From contig JAOAPX010000052.1 in assembly GCA_025463125.1 (NCBI GenBank), positions 1-33,729 on the forward strand: a DNA stretch of 33,729 nt, written 5' to 3'. Origin of the DNA: Acidobacteriota bacterium. GTDB lineage: Bacteria > Acidobacteriota > Blastocatellia > Pyrinomonadales > Pyrinomonadaceae. A program made the translations under genes and the position numbers. A model generated the notes under the pieces. It made no database searches. It was not told the DNA's origin and saw nothing but the letters and a program-made list of their open reading frames with translations. Below are positions 1 to 6,726 of the stretch, piece by piece. Positions within the stretch are counted from its first letter, which is position 1, and each line of letters begins with the position of its first letter.

Positions 1-129
1 AAAACCGACGCGGCAGTATTTCGTCCGTCGAATAATACCTGGTACGTGCAGAAATCTTCGGGCGGAGTCACGATTCAGGGATTCGGTCAATCGGGCGATA
101 AATCCGTTCCCAATTCTTTCGTTCCGTAG
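1..129 (+). CDS. C-terminal end of an FG-GAP/VCBS-type repeat protein (5' truncated)
   Basis: Reading frame 1 is open from the first base to a TAG at 127-129 and gives 42 residues. They include VFRPSNNTWYVQKSSGG followed by GFGQSGDKSVPNSFVP. This is the recurring unit of large secreted FG-GAP/VCBS beta-propeller proteins common in Acidobacteriota, whose repeats typically read AVFRPSNGTWY...FG..GDKPVP. Only the last repeat is visible, so the function of the whole protein cannot be judged. An intrinsic terminator follows 27 bases after the stop, which supports this being a true gene end. Confidence 0.75.
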   Translation, partial: KTDAAVFRPSNNTWYVQKSSGGVTIQGFGQSGDKSVPNSFVP

Positions 130-155
130 TATTGAATAAGCCTCTTAATCAAAAT

Positions 156-192
156 AAAAAAGGTTGAAGAGACTTGATCTTCAACCTTTTTT
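156..192. terminator. Bidirectional intrinsic terminator
   Basis: A 15-bp perfect inverted repeat (156-170 with 178-192, 7-base loop) has six A bases on one flank and six T bases on the other. It sits between two convergent genes and can terminate both. Confidence 0.85.
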
Positions 193-207
193 ATTTTAGC
201 CAAGAAA

Positions 208-834
208 TTAAATATCAAAAACAATCGGAGAATTTGCCGGTAAGTAAGATTCGTCGCAAATTGAAGCGTTTATAAATTTTACGCCGAATTGTTCGGTTGT
301 GCCGTAACCGTCGTGAATATGTCCGAAGATATGAGCTTTCGGGCGAAGGTTTTCGACGGTTTTTCTTAGTTCTTCGCAGCCCGCGAAATCGCCCTGCGGT
401 GTTTTATCGAGAATGCGTGAAGGCGGTCCGTGCGTTACAAGGATATCAGTATCCTTCGGAATCAATTTCCATTTTTCCGCCATTTCCGCGCCGCGATCAA
501 GGTTAAAAGCCCAATCGTAAAACCTCGGCTGCCAGGGGCTCCCGTAGATTTTGAGATTATTTATTTTTATAAAAGAATCCTGCAAATAACAGATCGAATC
601 ATCGAGAATATTTCTCGCTAAATGATTGTCCGTCTCAAACAGCCAGTCGTGATTTCCGGCGATCAGAATTTTGTGTTTATGCGGCAAGGCGGCGAGCCAT
701 TGATTAAAAAGAGCGACTTCGCCGATTGTCCCGCGCACAGTCCCGTCGCCGGCGTGAATTAACACATCGCCGTCCGGGATCGCAATTTCTTCTGTAAAAT
801 TATGCGTATCGGAAAGGCAGACGATTCTAAGCAT
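208..834 (-). CDS. Metallophosphoesterase, MPPED/UPF0046-like
   Basis: This 208-residue calcineurin-like phosphoesterase has all the expected dinuclear-metal motifs: D9-x-H11 in the SDTHN motif, GD at 29-30, GNHD at 60-63, H135 in THGPP and GHIH at 171-174. The compact size, and GSPWQPRF and THGPPSRILD in the middle, resemble the MPPED1/MPPED2 (UPF0046) subfamily of cytosolic metallophosphoesterases. Those hydrolyse phosphodiesters in vitro, but their natural substrates are poorly known. No signal peptide or membrane segment is seen. The ATG lies 17 bases after the stop of the upstream saccharopine-dehydrogenase-like gene, so the two are probably co-transcribed. No clear Shine-Dalgarno sequence is visible. 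The family is secure; the substrate is unknown. Confidence 0.85.
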   Translation of the reverse strand: MLRIVCLSDTHNFTEEIAIPDGDVLIHAGDGTVRGTIGEVALFNQWLAALPHKHKILIAGNHDWLFETDNHLARNILDDSICYLQDSFIKINNLKIYGSPWQPRFYDWAFNLDRGAEMAEKWKLIPKDTDILVTHGPPSRILDKTPQGDFAGCEELRKTVENLRPKAHIFGHIHDGYGTTEQFGVKFINASICDESYLPANSPIVFDI

Positions 835-851
835 AACGGTGCGGGCAATTT

Positions 852-1988
852 TTAATGTGTTTGATAAACTTTGCCGACAAAATCTCCGTTTAAGAATTCG
901 TCAGTCTGAATTTGGCTTTGCAGTATAACGCCTTTGTATTTGCCGGAAAGCAGCATTGTCGCAACTTCGCAGAGCGGTGCGGCGGTTGTCGTTTGAATGG
1001 CTCGCAGACGATTGCCGTTTATTTGTAGCGGTTCGACAAAATACGCCTTTTCGACTATTCGGCGAACACGCCGGTTATCAAAACCTTCGACCGACGCGTG
1101 AACCAGCACGAAATCATCTTCGACAGCCGGAATCTCACTTAGAAATTGCTCCAAGAGCGCCGCGGGCAATTTTTCATCATTAGGAAACCGCCGAATTACA
1201 CTGTCGACCCAGCCATAATGACCGACGTGGCGCAGAGTTTTATAATCGAGTCGTTTTGCTCTGCCCGCGAAAAATTCCGGCAAATCCGCCGCGCCGCCGC
1301 TGGTTAAATCCGCTTCATAAGTTCTTCCGCCGATAACGATCGTTTCCCTGTCAGAGAGAGCGGGCATCTGCGTGATTTTATAATCGCGAACGACTCTCGA
1401 AGGCTTGACGTATTCGGTTGCAACGCCGATCGGCGACCATGTAAAGCCGTAAAAATGCGGTTGATGCGCGTGAGCCGTTAAAGCGCCGACCTTCATACCG
1501 ATTTTTTCAATCTTTTCGTTTTCAAAGCTCGCGACAAACTTTTGATAAAGCGACATCGCCAGAATGTTTATAAAACCGGGTGCGAGACCGGTTTGCAGTA
1601 CAAACCCGGTCTCGGCGTTTTTTGCTAAATTGATAATTTCGTCGGTTTCGGCGACGTATTCGGTCAAATTCGCGTAATGCATTTTGAAATCGCAAGCGAA
1701 ACGCGCCATTCGCGGAGCCTGCGCGCCGGGCGAGCAATCGAGCAGCACGTCGCACTCTTCAAAAGCGGCGTTCATCGTTTCACTGCTGCCTTCTTTCGCC
1801 ATTAAAACGGTTTCGACTCGTGAAGATTTTTGCGAGTTTGCGGTGACGAAATCTTTCGCTTTTCGCAAATTGTCTTCGCTGACGTCGCCGAGAAAAATCT
1901 CGACTTCAAACTTTGACCATTCGCGCAGAAGTAGCGCGGCAGCTTCTCCGATTCCGCCCGAACCGGCTACAAATATCTTTTTAGTCAT
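852..1988 (-). CDS. Saccharopine dehydrogenase-like NAD(P)-dependent oxidoreductase
   Basis: This 378-residue protein starts with a Rossmann nucleotide-binding motif (FVAGSGGIG, Gly9 to Gly14). An acidic FLGDVS at the end of the second strand suggests NAD(H) preference. The segments LLDCSPG, HYANLTEY and GLAPGFINILA are the usual pattern of the saccharopine dehydrogenase / homospermidine synthase-like superfamily (LYS9 type). In this superfamily the Rossmann domain is followed by a catalytic domain inserted near the C-terminus. Related enzymes act on amino-acid conjugates (saccharopine, carboxynorspermidine), but the substrate here cannot be read from sequence. It sits in a tight minus-strand run, 13 bases after the small gene at 2002-2256 and 17 bases before the metallophosphoesterase, so an operon is likely. 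Confidence 0.8.
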   Translation of the reverse strand: MTKKIFVAGSGGIGEAAALLLREWSKFEVEIFLGDVSEDNLRKAKDFVTANSQKSSRVETVLMAKEGSSETMNAAFEECDVLLDCSPGAQAPRMARFACDFKMHYANLTEYVAETDEIINLAKNAETGFVLQTGLAPGFINILAMSLYQKFVASFENEKIEKIGMKVGALTAHAHQPHFYGFTWSPIGVATEYVKPSRVVRDYKITQMPALSDRETIVIGGRTYEADLTSGGAADLPEFFAGRAKRLDYKTLRHVGHYGWVDSVIRRFPNDEKLPAALLEQFLSEIPAVEDDFVLVHASVEGFDNRRVRRIVEKAYFVEPLQINGNRLRAIQTTTAAPLCEVATMLLSGKYKGVILQSQIQTDEFLNGDFVGKVYQTH

Positions 1989-2001
1989 TTGTTTTTAATG
2001 T

Positions 2002-2256
2002 TTAAGGTTGATTGAGATTACCGGTATCCGATTTTTCGGCTTCTTCGTTCTCGTCGATTGCGGTCAAAACGCGATTGCTTTCCTGATGCAGCAGCCCGGC
2101 TTCGACATTGTATTCGCCTTCGGCATGAGCGACCGGATTAGCCGTCAAAATGCCGCCGATCGTTTCGATTCCGCCGATCAGCATTTGCCCGACCGATTCG
2201 AGATTTTCCTTCGTGTGATTTACTTCCGTTTCCTGGTCTTTAATTTCTTCCGTCAT
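2002..2256 (-). CDS. Small hypothetical protein, weakly CsbD-like
   Basis: This 84-residue acidic protein has no signal peptide. The centre (GGIETIGGILTANPVAHAEG, then EYNVEAG) loosely resembles the Gly-x-x-x-x-x-Gly plus AEG pattern of CsbD stress proteins, which is not enough for a firm assignment. It begins with ATG and ends 13 bases before the saccharopine-dehydrogenase-like gene, which argues that it is translated and co-transcribed. The antisense frame here is also open, but its product looks like a shadow. Function is unknown. Confidence 0.5.
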   Translation of the reverse strand: MTEEIKDQETEVNHTKENLESVGQMLIGGIETIGGILTANPVAHAEGEYNVEAGLLHQESNRVLTAIDENEEAEKSDTGNLNQP

Positions 2257-2334
2257 AAAAAGAATTTTACACCTAAAAAGCCGGATTGACGAATTTATTA
2301 AAAACTTTGATTATTTGCAAATTACAGCTGCAAA

Positions 2335-2360
2335 TTAATGTCTTTTCTTAATGTCTTTTC
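2335..2360. repeat. Tandem 13-bp duplication over a stop codon
   Basis: TTAATGTCTTTTC occurs twice without a gap (2335-2347 and 2348-2360). On the minus strand the unit carries the last codons and the TAA of the 102-residue gene ending at 2348, so a second in-frame copy of the same ending lies just behind the stop. Confidence 0.9.
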
Positions 2361-2656
2361 CAAATTTTGCGCAGATCTTCATCGTCGGAAATCAAACTTT
2401 CACGAAAAATTTCATCCGAGACGACGCGGCTCGCTAATAGACGAAAATCGGTCTTTCTTTCTTCGTAAAATTCCTTGAGCCCGAAAACAGTCCGCGCTTT
2501 ATTACGAAACAAAAAAGCGCGATACGGTTTTCCGTCTTTCCGCGCGTCGGCGGTTTCGTAATATTCCGCAAAAATCCAATCGTTTTTTTGCAGATGCTTC
2601 GCCAGGTTGCGCGGAGAAAATTCGGATAAAAACGTAGTCTTTGAGTATATATCCAT
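2348..2656 (-). CDS. Hypothetical protein
   Basis: This 102-residue soluble protein is rich in charged and aromatic residues (KNDWIFAEYYETADARKDGKPYRAF in part, then LFRNKARTVFGLKEFYEERKTDF). There is no signal peptide, membrane span or recognised motif. The composition and the regular amphipathic pattern look like a real small globular domain, and no competing gene lies on the other strand. It is about 125 bases downstream of metH and 91 bases upstream of the next minus-strand gene, so it could belong to either transcript. I do not recognise the family. Confidence 0.55.
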   Translation of the reverse strand: MDIYSKTTFLSEFSPRNLAKHLQKNDWIFAEYYETADARKDGKPYRAFLFRNKARTVFGLKEFYEERKTDFRLLASRVVSDEIFRESLISDDEDLRKIWKRH

Positions 2657-2674
2657 TATTTAATAAAAAAGCTT

Positions 2675-2776
2675 TTAGTCCTGAAACAATTTTTGCAAAA
2701 GATAAAAATTACCCGGAGAAATCGAAATTCCCGACGAGAAAGACATAAGTTTTCCGGCTTTTGTTTTATCGAACAT
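2675..2776 (-). CDS. Possible 33-residue ORF directly behind metH
   Basis: An ATG starts 4 bases after the metH stop codon and opens a 33-codon frame (begins MFDKTKAGKLMSF). The position would allow translational coupling, but the peptide has no recognisable features and the ORF is short enough to be chance. It is listed because nothing else explains this stretch. Confidence 0.2.
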   Translation of the reverse strand: MFDKTKAGKLMSFSSGISISPGNFYLLQKLFQD

Positions 2777-2780
2777 ATAT

Positions 2781-5700
2781 TTATTCTACATTAAAATACT
2801 TCGCTTGCGGATGATGAACGATAATCGCCGACGTCGATTGTTCCGGGTTGAGCTGGAATTCCTCGGAAAGTTCGACTTCGATTCTTTCCGGTTTTAACAA
2901 TTCAAACAGTTTCGTCTGGTCTTCGAGGTTCGGGCAAGCCGGGTAGCCGAAGCTGTAGCGCGAGCCTTGATAGCCCTGGTGGAAAAGTTTGTTTAAATCT
3001 TTTGCGTCGTTTTCCGCGAAGCCGAGTTCTTCGCGGATGCGTTTGTGCCACATTTCGGCGAGCGCCTCAGCCGCTTCGACCGAAAGACCGTGGAACAAAA
3101 GGTAATCGGTGTAATTATCGGCGGAGAAAAGCCTGTGAGCGTGTTCGCTGGCGCGTCTGCCCATCGTGACGAGATCAAAGGCGACGACATCGATTTTACC
3201 GGAATTTACCGGGGCGAAATAATCTGCGAGACACAGGTTTTGACCGCCGCGCTGCTCTTTCGGCTGGCGCGGAAAGGTAAAGCGCATTCTTTCGGTGCGT
3301 TCGTCGTCCTCGTAAATAATTAAATCGTTGCCTTCGGAATTGCAGGGAAAATAACCGTAGACGAGTTTGGCTTCAAGCAGTTTTTCGCGGATGGCTTGAG
3401 CTTTTATCTCGGCAAATTTCGGGCGGACGGTTTCATAAAGGATTTGTTCGTATTCCTCCTTTGTTTTGCGTCCCTGTTTATACTGCCATTGACCTTTGAA
3501 AAGGGCTGTTTCGTTGATGAAAGCGAAAACTTTGGTCAAGTCTTGAATATGCACGACTTTCGAGCCGTAAAAAGGTGCTTTCGGGATTTCGGCGACAGGA
3601 GAAACATTTGATTTCGCAGTGTGCGTCGTGTCGCCGACGCTTCTCGATGAAACGCGGGCGGCTTGCGTGCCGAGTTTCGCGTCTTCGCCGACTAAATCTT
3701 CGGCGTCCGCAACGGTTTGAATCGTCTCGTCTCCCGGTTGATCTTTAGTATTTTCGTTTCCGGCGGCGGCGGATTTTGTTTTAACAGAGTCTTTTTGCGT
3801 CAGATCGTCCATCGCGTGCAGCCCGTCAAAGGCATCGCGCGCGTAAAAAAGTTTCCCCTTGTAGAGCGGAATCAGTTCGTTATCAACGTACCTGCGATTT
3901 AAAGCCGCGCCGCCCAGAATTACAGGAACGTTTATGTTGCGCTCGTTCATAATTTCGAGATTGTCGCGCATCACAAGCGTCGATTTGACCAGCAGACCGC
4001 TCATGCCCACAGCATCGCATTTCGTTTCTTCGACGGCTTTTAAAATGTCTTCGACCGGCTGCTTAATGCCGAGATTGACGACCTTGTAGCCGTTATTAGT
4101 TAAAATAATGTCAACCAGATTTTTGCCGATGTCGTGAACGTCGCCTTTGACGGTCGCGAGCACCATCACGCCTTTGTTCGATTCGCCTTCGACCTTGTCC
4201 ATAAACGGTTCGAGAAATTTGACAGCCGTTTTCATCACTTCCGCCGACTGCAAAACGAACGGCAGCTGCATCTGCCCGCTTCCGAACAGATCGCCGACGA
4301 CTTTCATGCCGTCAAGCAGAATGTCGTTGACAATCGCGAGCGCCGGATATTTCTCAAGAGCTTTTTTCAGATTGTCTTCCAAGCCGATTTTTTCGCCGTC
4401 GATAATGTGATGCTTCAGCTGTTCTTCGATCGAAAGATTAGACACGTCAACCTTCATCGATTTGGCGGTTTTGCCCTCGAACATCGTCGTGAATTCGCCG
4501 AGCGGATCGTAAACGCAAACTTCGCTGTCGCCGTCTTTGGCGAATTCGCGGCGGTCGTATATCAAATCGAGCGCGACTTGAAGCTCGTGCTCGTTAAAAC
4601 GATTAAGCGGCAGAATTTTCGACGCGTTGACGATTGCCGAATTCATCCCGGCTTCGACGCATTCGTGCAGAAACACTGAATTTAAGACGACGCGAGCCGC
4701 CGGGTTCAAACCGAACGAAACGTTTGAGACGCCCAAAATCATATTCGCTTCGGGCATTTCGGCGTGAATTTGTTTGATCGATTCGATCGTCGCTTTAGCG
4801 TTTGCGCGGTCTTCTTCGATTCCGGTCGAGATCGGCAAAGCGAGCGGGTCGAAGAAAATATCGTGCGCCCCGATGCCGAATTCGACGGCTTGTTTATAAG
4901 CGCGGCGGGCGATTTCGAGTTTTCCTTCAGCCGTGCGAGCCATGCCTTCCTCGTCGATCGTGCCGACGACGACCGCCGCGCCGTATTCTCTGGCGAGTTC
5001 GAGAACTTTTAAAAATCTTTCTTCGCCGTCCTCGTAATTCGTCGAATTCAAAATACATTTGCCGCCCGCGTGCTGAAGTCCGGCTTCCATTTTCTGCCAT
5101 TCGGTCGAATCGAGCATCAAAGGGATTTTAACGTTCGTGACAAGGCGCGAAACCAGCTCGTGCATATCTTTTTCGCCGTCGCGACCGACGAAATCGACGT
5201 TCACGTCCAGGATGTGCGCGCCTTCGCGTTCCTGCTCTTTGGCGAGCGAGACGAGCCCGTCCCAATCTTCTTTATCAAGCAGATCGCGCATTTTCTTCGA
5301 CCCGGAAGCGTTGACGCGCTCGCCGACGATCAGAAACGAATTGTCCTGCACGTAAGGCTGCTGGACGAAAATCGAAGAGGCAGACGGAACTAATTTGGCG
5401 TTTCGCTGTTTCGGCGAAAGGCGTTCGACCTGTTCGATAACCAGTTTCAAATGTTCGGGCGTCGTGCCGCAGCAGCCGCCGACGATGTTCGCGCCGAACT
5501 CCTCGGCGAAATGCAGAACCTGCCGCGTAAAACTTTCCGGCGTTTCGTCGTAAAACATCGCGCCGTCTTTGACTTCCGGCAAACCCGCGTTCGGCAAAAC
5601 CGATACGGGAATCGGCGCGTTTTCGCACAGATATTTGACGCTTTCGGTCATCTGTTTCGGACCGGTGCCGCAGTTCATCCCGATCACGTCGATCGGAAAC

Positions 5701-6338
5701 GGTTCGAGCGCAGTCAGCGCGGCGGAAATCTCCGTCCCGTTGAGCATCGTGCCGAAAGTCTCGATCGTGACCTGCGTTATCACGGGAATCCTGACGCGAT
5801 TTTTCTCGAAAAATTCAAATATCGCCGCCAGCGCCGCCTTCGTCTGCAAAATATCCTGGCACGTTTCGACGATAAACATATCGACGCCGCCGTCGAAAAG
5901 CCCGCGCACCTGTTCGCGGTAATTTTCCTTTAAATCAAGAAATGAAATATGCCCGAGCGTCGGCAGTTTCGTTCCCGGTCCCATCGAACCGGCAACAAAA
6001 CGCGGCTTGTCTTTCGTCGAAAAATCGTTCGCCAAATTTTTCGCCATCTCGGCGGCGCGAAAATTCACGTCGTAGGCTTTATCGGCAATCCCGAACTCCT
6101 GCAAAACAACCGTGTTGCCGCCGAAAGTGTTCGTTTCGATTACGTCCGAACCGACTTCGAGAAAAGCGCGATGAACATTCAAAACAGCGTCGGGTCGCGT
6201 ATAAAGCAAATTCTCGGAACAGTTCTCAAAATTCGCGCCGCCGAAATCATCTATTGTCAAATTCTGCGCCATCAGATTCGTGCCCATCGCGCCGTCGAAA
6301 ACGACAATTTTTTCTTTTAATAAATCGAGAAATTTCAT
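2781..6338 (-). CDS. metH: Cobalamin-dependent methionine synthase MetH
   Basis: The enzyme transfers the methyl group of 5-methyltetrahydrofolate through methylcobalamin to homocysteine in the cytosol. All four modules are present in order. The homocysteine-binding barrel comes first (FDGAMGTNL near the start, zinc cysteines in GMNCGTG and VGGCCGTTPEH). Then come the pterin-binding barrel (GERVNASGSKK, LDVNVDFVGRDG) and the cap plus B12 domain (DVHDIGKN with the cobalt-ligand His). Last is the AdoMet reactivation domain (GYPACPNLEDQ near the C-terminus). The chosen ATG at 6338 gives 1185 residues, close to the usual 1200. The frame stays open upstream but only with a TTG start and basic residues absent from the family. 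A roughly 80-residue low-complexity linker precedes the reactivation domain. Transcription is probably controlled by the SAM-II-type leader upstream. Confidence 0.97.
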   Translation of the reverse strand: MKFLDLLKEKIVVFDGAMGTNLMAQNLTIDDFGGANFENCSENLLYTRPDAVLNVHRAFLEVGSDVIETNTFGGNTVVLQEFGIADKAYDVNFRAAEMAKNLANDFSTKDKPRFVAGSMGPGTKLPTLGHISFLDLKENYREQVRGLFDGGVDMFIVETCQDILQTKAALAAIFEFFEKNRVRIPVITQVTIETFGTMLNGTEISAALTALEPFPIDVIGMNCGTGPKQMTESVKYLCENAPIPVSVLPNAGLPEVKDGAMFYDETPESFTRQVLHFAEEFGANIVGGCCGTTPEHLKLVIEQVERLSPKQRNAKLVPSASSIFVQQPYVQDNSFLIVGERVNASGSKKMRDLLDKEDWDGLVSLAKEQEREGAHILDVNVDFVGRDGEKDMHELVSRLVTNVKIPLMLDSTEWQKMEAGLQHAGGKCILNSTNYEDGEERFLKVLELAREYGAAVVVGTIDEEGMARTAEGKLEIARRAYKQAVEFGIGAHDIFFDPLALPISTGIEEDRANAKATIESIKQIHAEMPEANMILGVSNVSFGLNPAARVVLNSVFLHECVEAGMNSAIVNASKILPLNRFNEHELQVALDLIYDRREFAKDGDSEVCVYDPLGEFTTMFEGKTAKSMKVDVSNLSIEEQLKHHIIDGEKIGLEDNLKKALEKYPALAIVNDILLDGMKVVGDLFGSGQMQLPFVLQSAEVMKTAVKFLEPFMDKVEGESNKGVMVLATVKGDVHDIGKNLVDIILTNNGYKVVNLGIKQPVEDILKAVEETKCDAVGMSGLLVKSTLVMRDNLEIMNERNINVPVILGGAALNRRYVDNELIPLYKGKLFYARDAFDGLHAMDDLTQKDSVKTKSAAAGNENTKDQPGDETIQTVADAEDLVGEDAKLGTQAARVSSRSVGDTTHTAKSNVSPVAEIPKAPFYGSKVVHIQDLTKVFAFINETALFKGQWQYKQGRKTKEEYEQILYETVRPKFAEIKAQAIREKLLEAKLVYGYFPCNSEGNDLIIYEDDERTERMRFTFPRQPKEQRGGQNLCLADYFAPVNSGKIDVVAFDLVTMGRRASEHAHRLFSADNYTDYLLFHGLSVEAAEALAEMWHKRIREELGFAENDAKDLNKLFHQGYQGSRYSFGYPACPNLEDQTKLFELLKPERIEVELSEEFQLNPEQSTSAIIVHHPQAKYFNVE

Positions 6339-6427
6339 ATTCAGTCTCTGGTCCCGGTTTCGGATTCTTGATCTTTGGCGAAAAACCAAAAATAAAAACC
6401 GACCTTTTTCAAATCAAATTTCAAAAT

Positions 6428-6462
6428 AAAAAAAACTCCGCGCCAAACAAGCGCAGAGTTTT
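6428..6462 (-). terminator. Intrinsic terminator in the metH leader (attenuator)
   Basis: On the minus strand, AAAACTCTGCGC (6462-6451) pairs with GCGCGGAGTTTT (6443-6432) around a 7-base loop, with one G-U pair. It is followed by an eight-T run (6435-6428). It lies between the SAM-II-like aptamer and the metH start, so it is placed to stop transcription before the gene. The 5' arm is also complementary to sequence at the 3' edge of the aptamer (see findings). Confidence 0.85.
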
Positions 6463-6490
6463 CTTTCGGAAAAATATTAAATTGAAACTC

Positions 6491-6543
6491 TTAGCTTTTT
6501 AGCGATTTTTTTCGTGGTCGCAAGTCGCCGTAACTCACCACGT
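6491..6543 (-). promoter_or_regulatory. SAM-II (SAM-alpha) riboswitch upstream of metH
   Basis: On the minus strand, CGTGGT (6542-6537) pairs perfectly with ACCACG (6518-6513). The loop between them reads GAGTTACGGCGACTTGCG. A purine-rich stretch and then TCGCTAAAAAGC (6505-6494) follow. This matches the SAM-II layout (P1 stem, GATTT..CCG..TTGCAA-like loop, A-rich linker, GCTAAAAAG). The defining pseudoknot can form: GGCGA (6529-6525) with TCGCT (6505-6501). SAM-II aptamers bind S-adenosylmethionine and repress methionine and SAM synthesis genes, which fits metH 153 bases downstream. The assignment is from remembered consensus, not a covariance search. Confidence 0.85.
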
Positions 6544-6555
6544 TTAGAAATAAAG

Positions 6556-6584
6556 ATTTTATAGAGATAACAGTTGCGAGTCAA
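6556..6584 (-). promoter_or_regulatory. Sigma70-type promoter of metH
   Basis: On the minus strand, TTGACT (6584-6579), a 17-base spacer and TAAAAT (6561-6556). The start site would fall near 6549-6551, so the riboswitch P1 stem begins within about ten bases of the RNA 5' end. Confidence 0.75.
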
Positions 6585-6610
6585 CCAAACAAGGCACAAG
6601 GTTTTTTGCC

Positions 6611-6648
6611 CGTAAACTAAAGCCATATAAACGTAAACTAAAGCCATA
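6611..6648 (+). repeat. 17-bp direct repeat, two copies
   Basis: CGTAAACTAAAGCCATA occurs at 6611-6627 and again at 6632-6648 (21-base period). It lies between the acnA terminator and the metH promoter. No gene or known element is recognised; it could be a regulator site or a remnant of a dispersed repeat. Confidence 0.8.
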
Positions 6649-6649
6649 C

Positions 6650-6694
6650 AAAAAAGTAGAGCTCATTTAACTTTTTCGTAAATGAGCTCTACTT
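6650..6694 (-). terminator. Intrinsic terminator of acnA
   Basis: A 16-bp perfect inverted repeat (6654-6669 with 6679-6694, 9-base loop) is followed on the minus strand by a short T run (6655-6650). It lies about 30 bases past the acnA stop and isolates metH from acnA. Confidence 0.8.
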
Positions 6695-6726
6695 CCTATT
6701 GCGAAGTTTTTAAGTCGCCTAAAAAA

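Noticed and set aside
2008-2289. Plus-strand 93-residue ORF opposite the small CsbD-like gene.
   Set aside because: Phe-rich, no motif and antisense; the minus-strand frame fits the operon spacing better.
6339-6389. Seventeen-codon N-terminal extension of MetH starting at TTG.
   Set aside because: The basic residues are not part of the family and the ATG at 6338 gives the canonical N-terminus.
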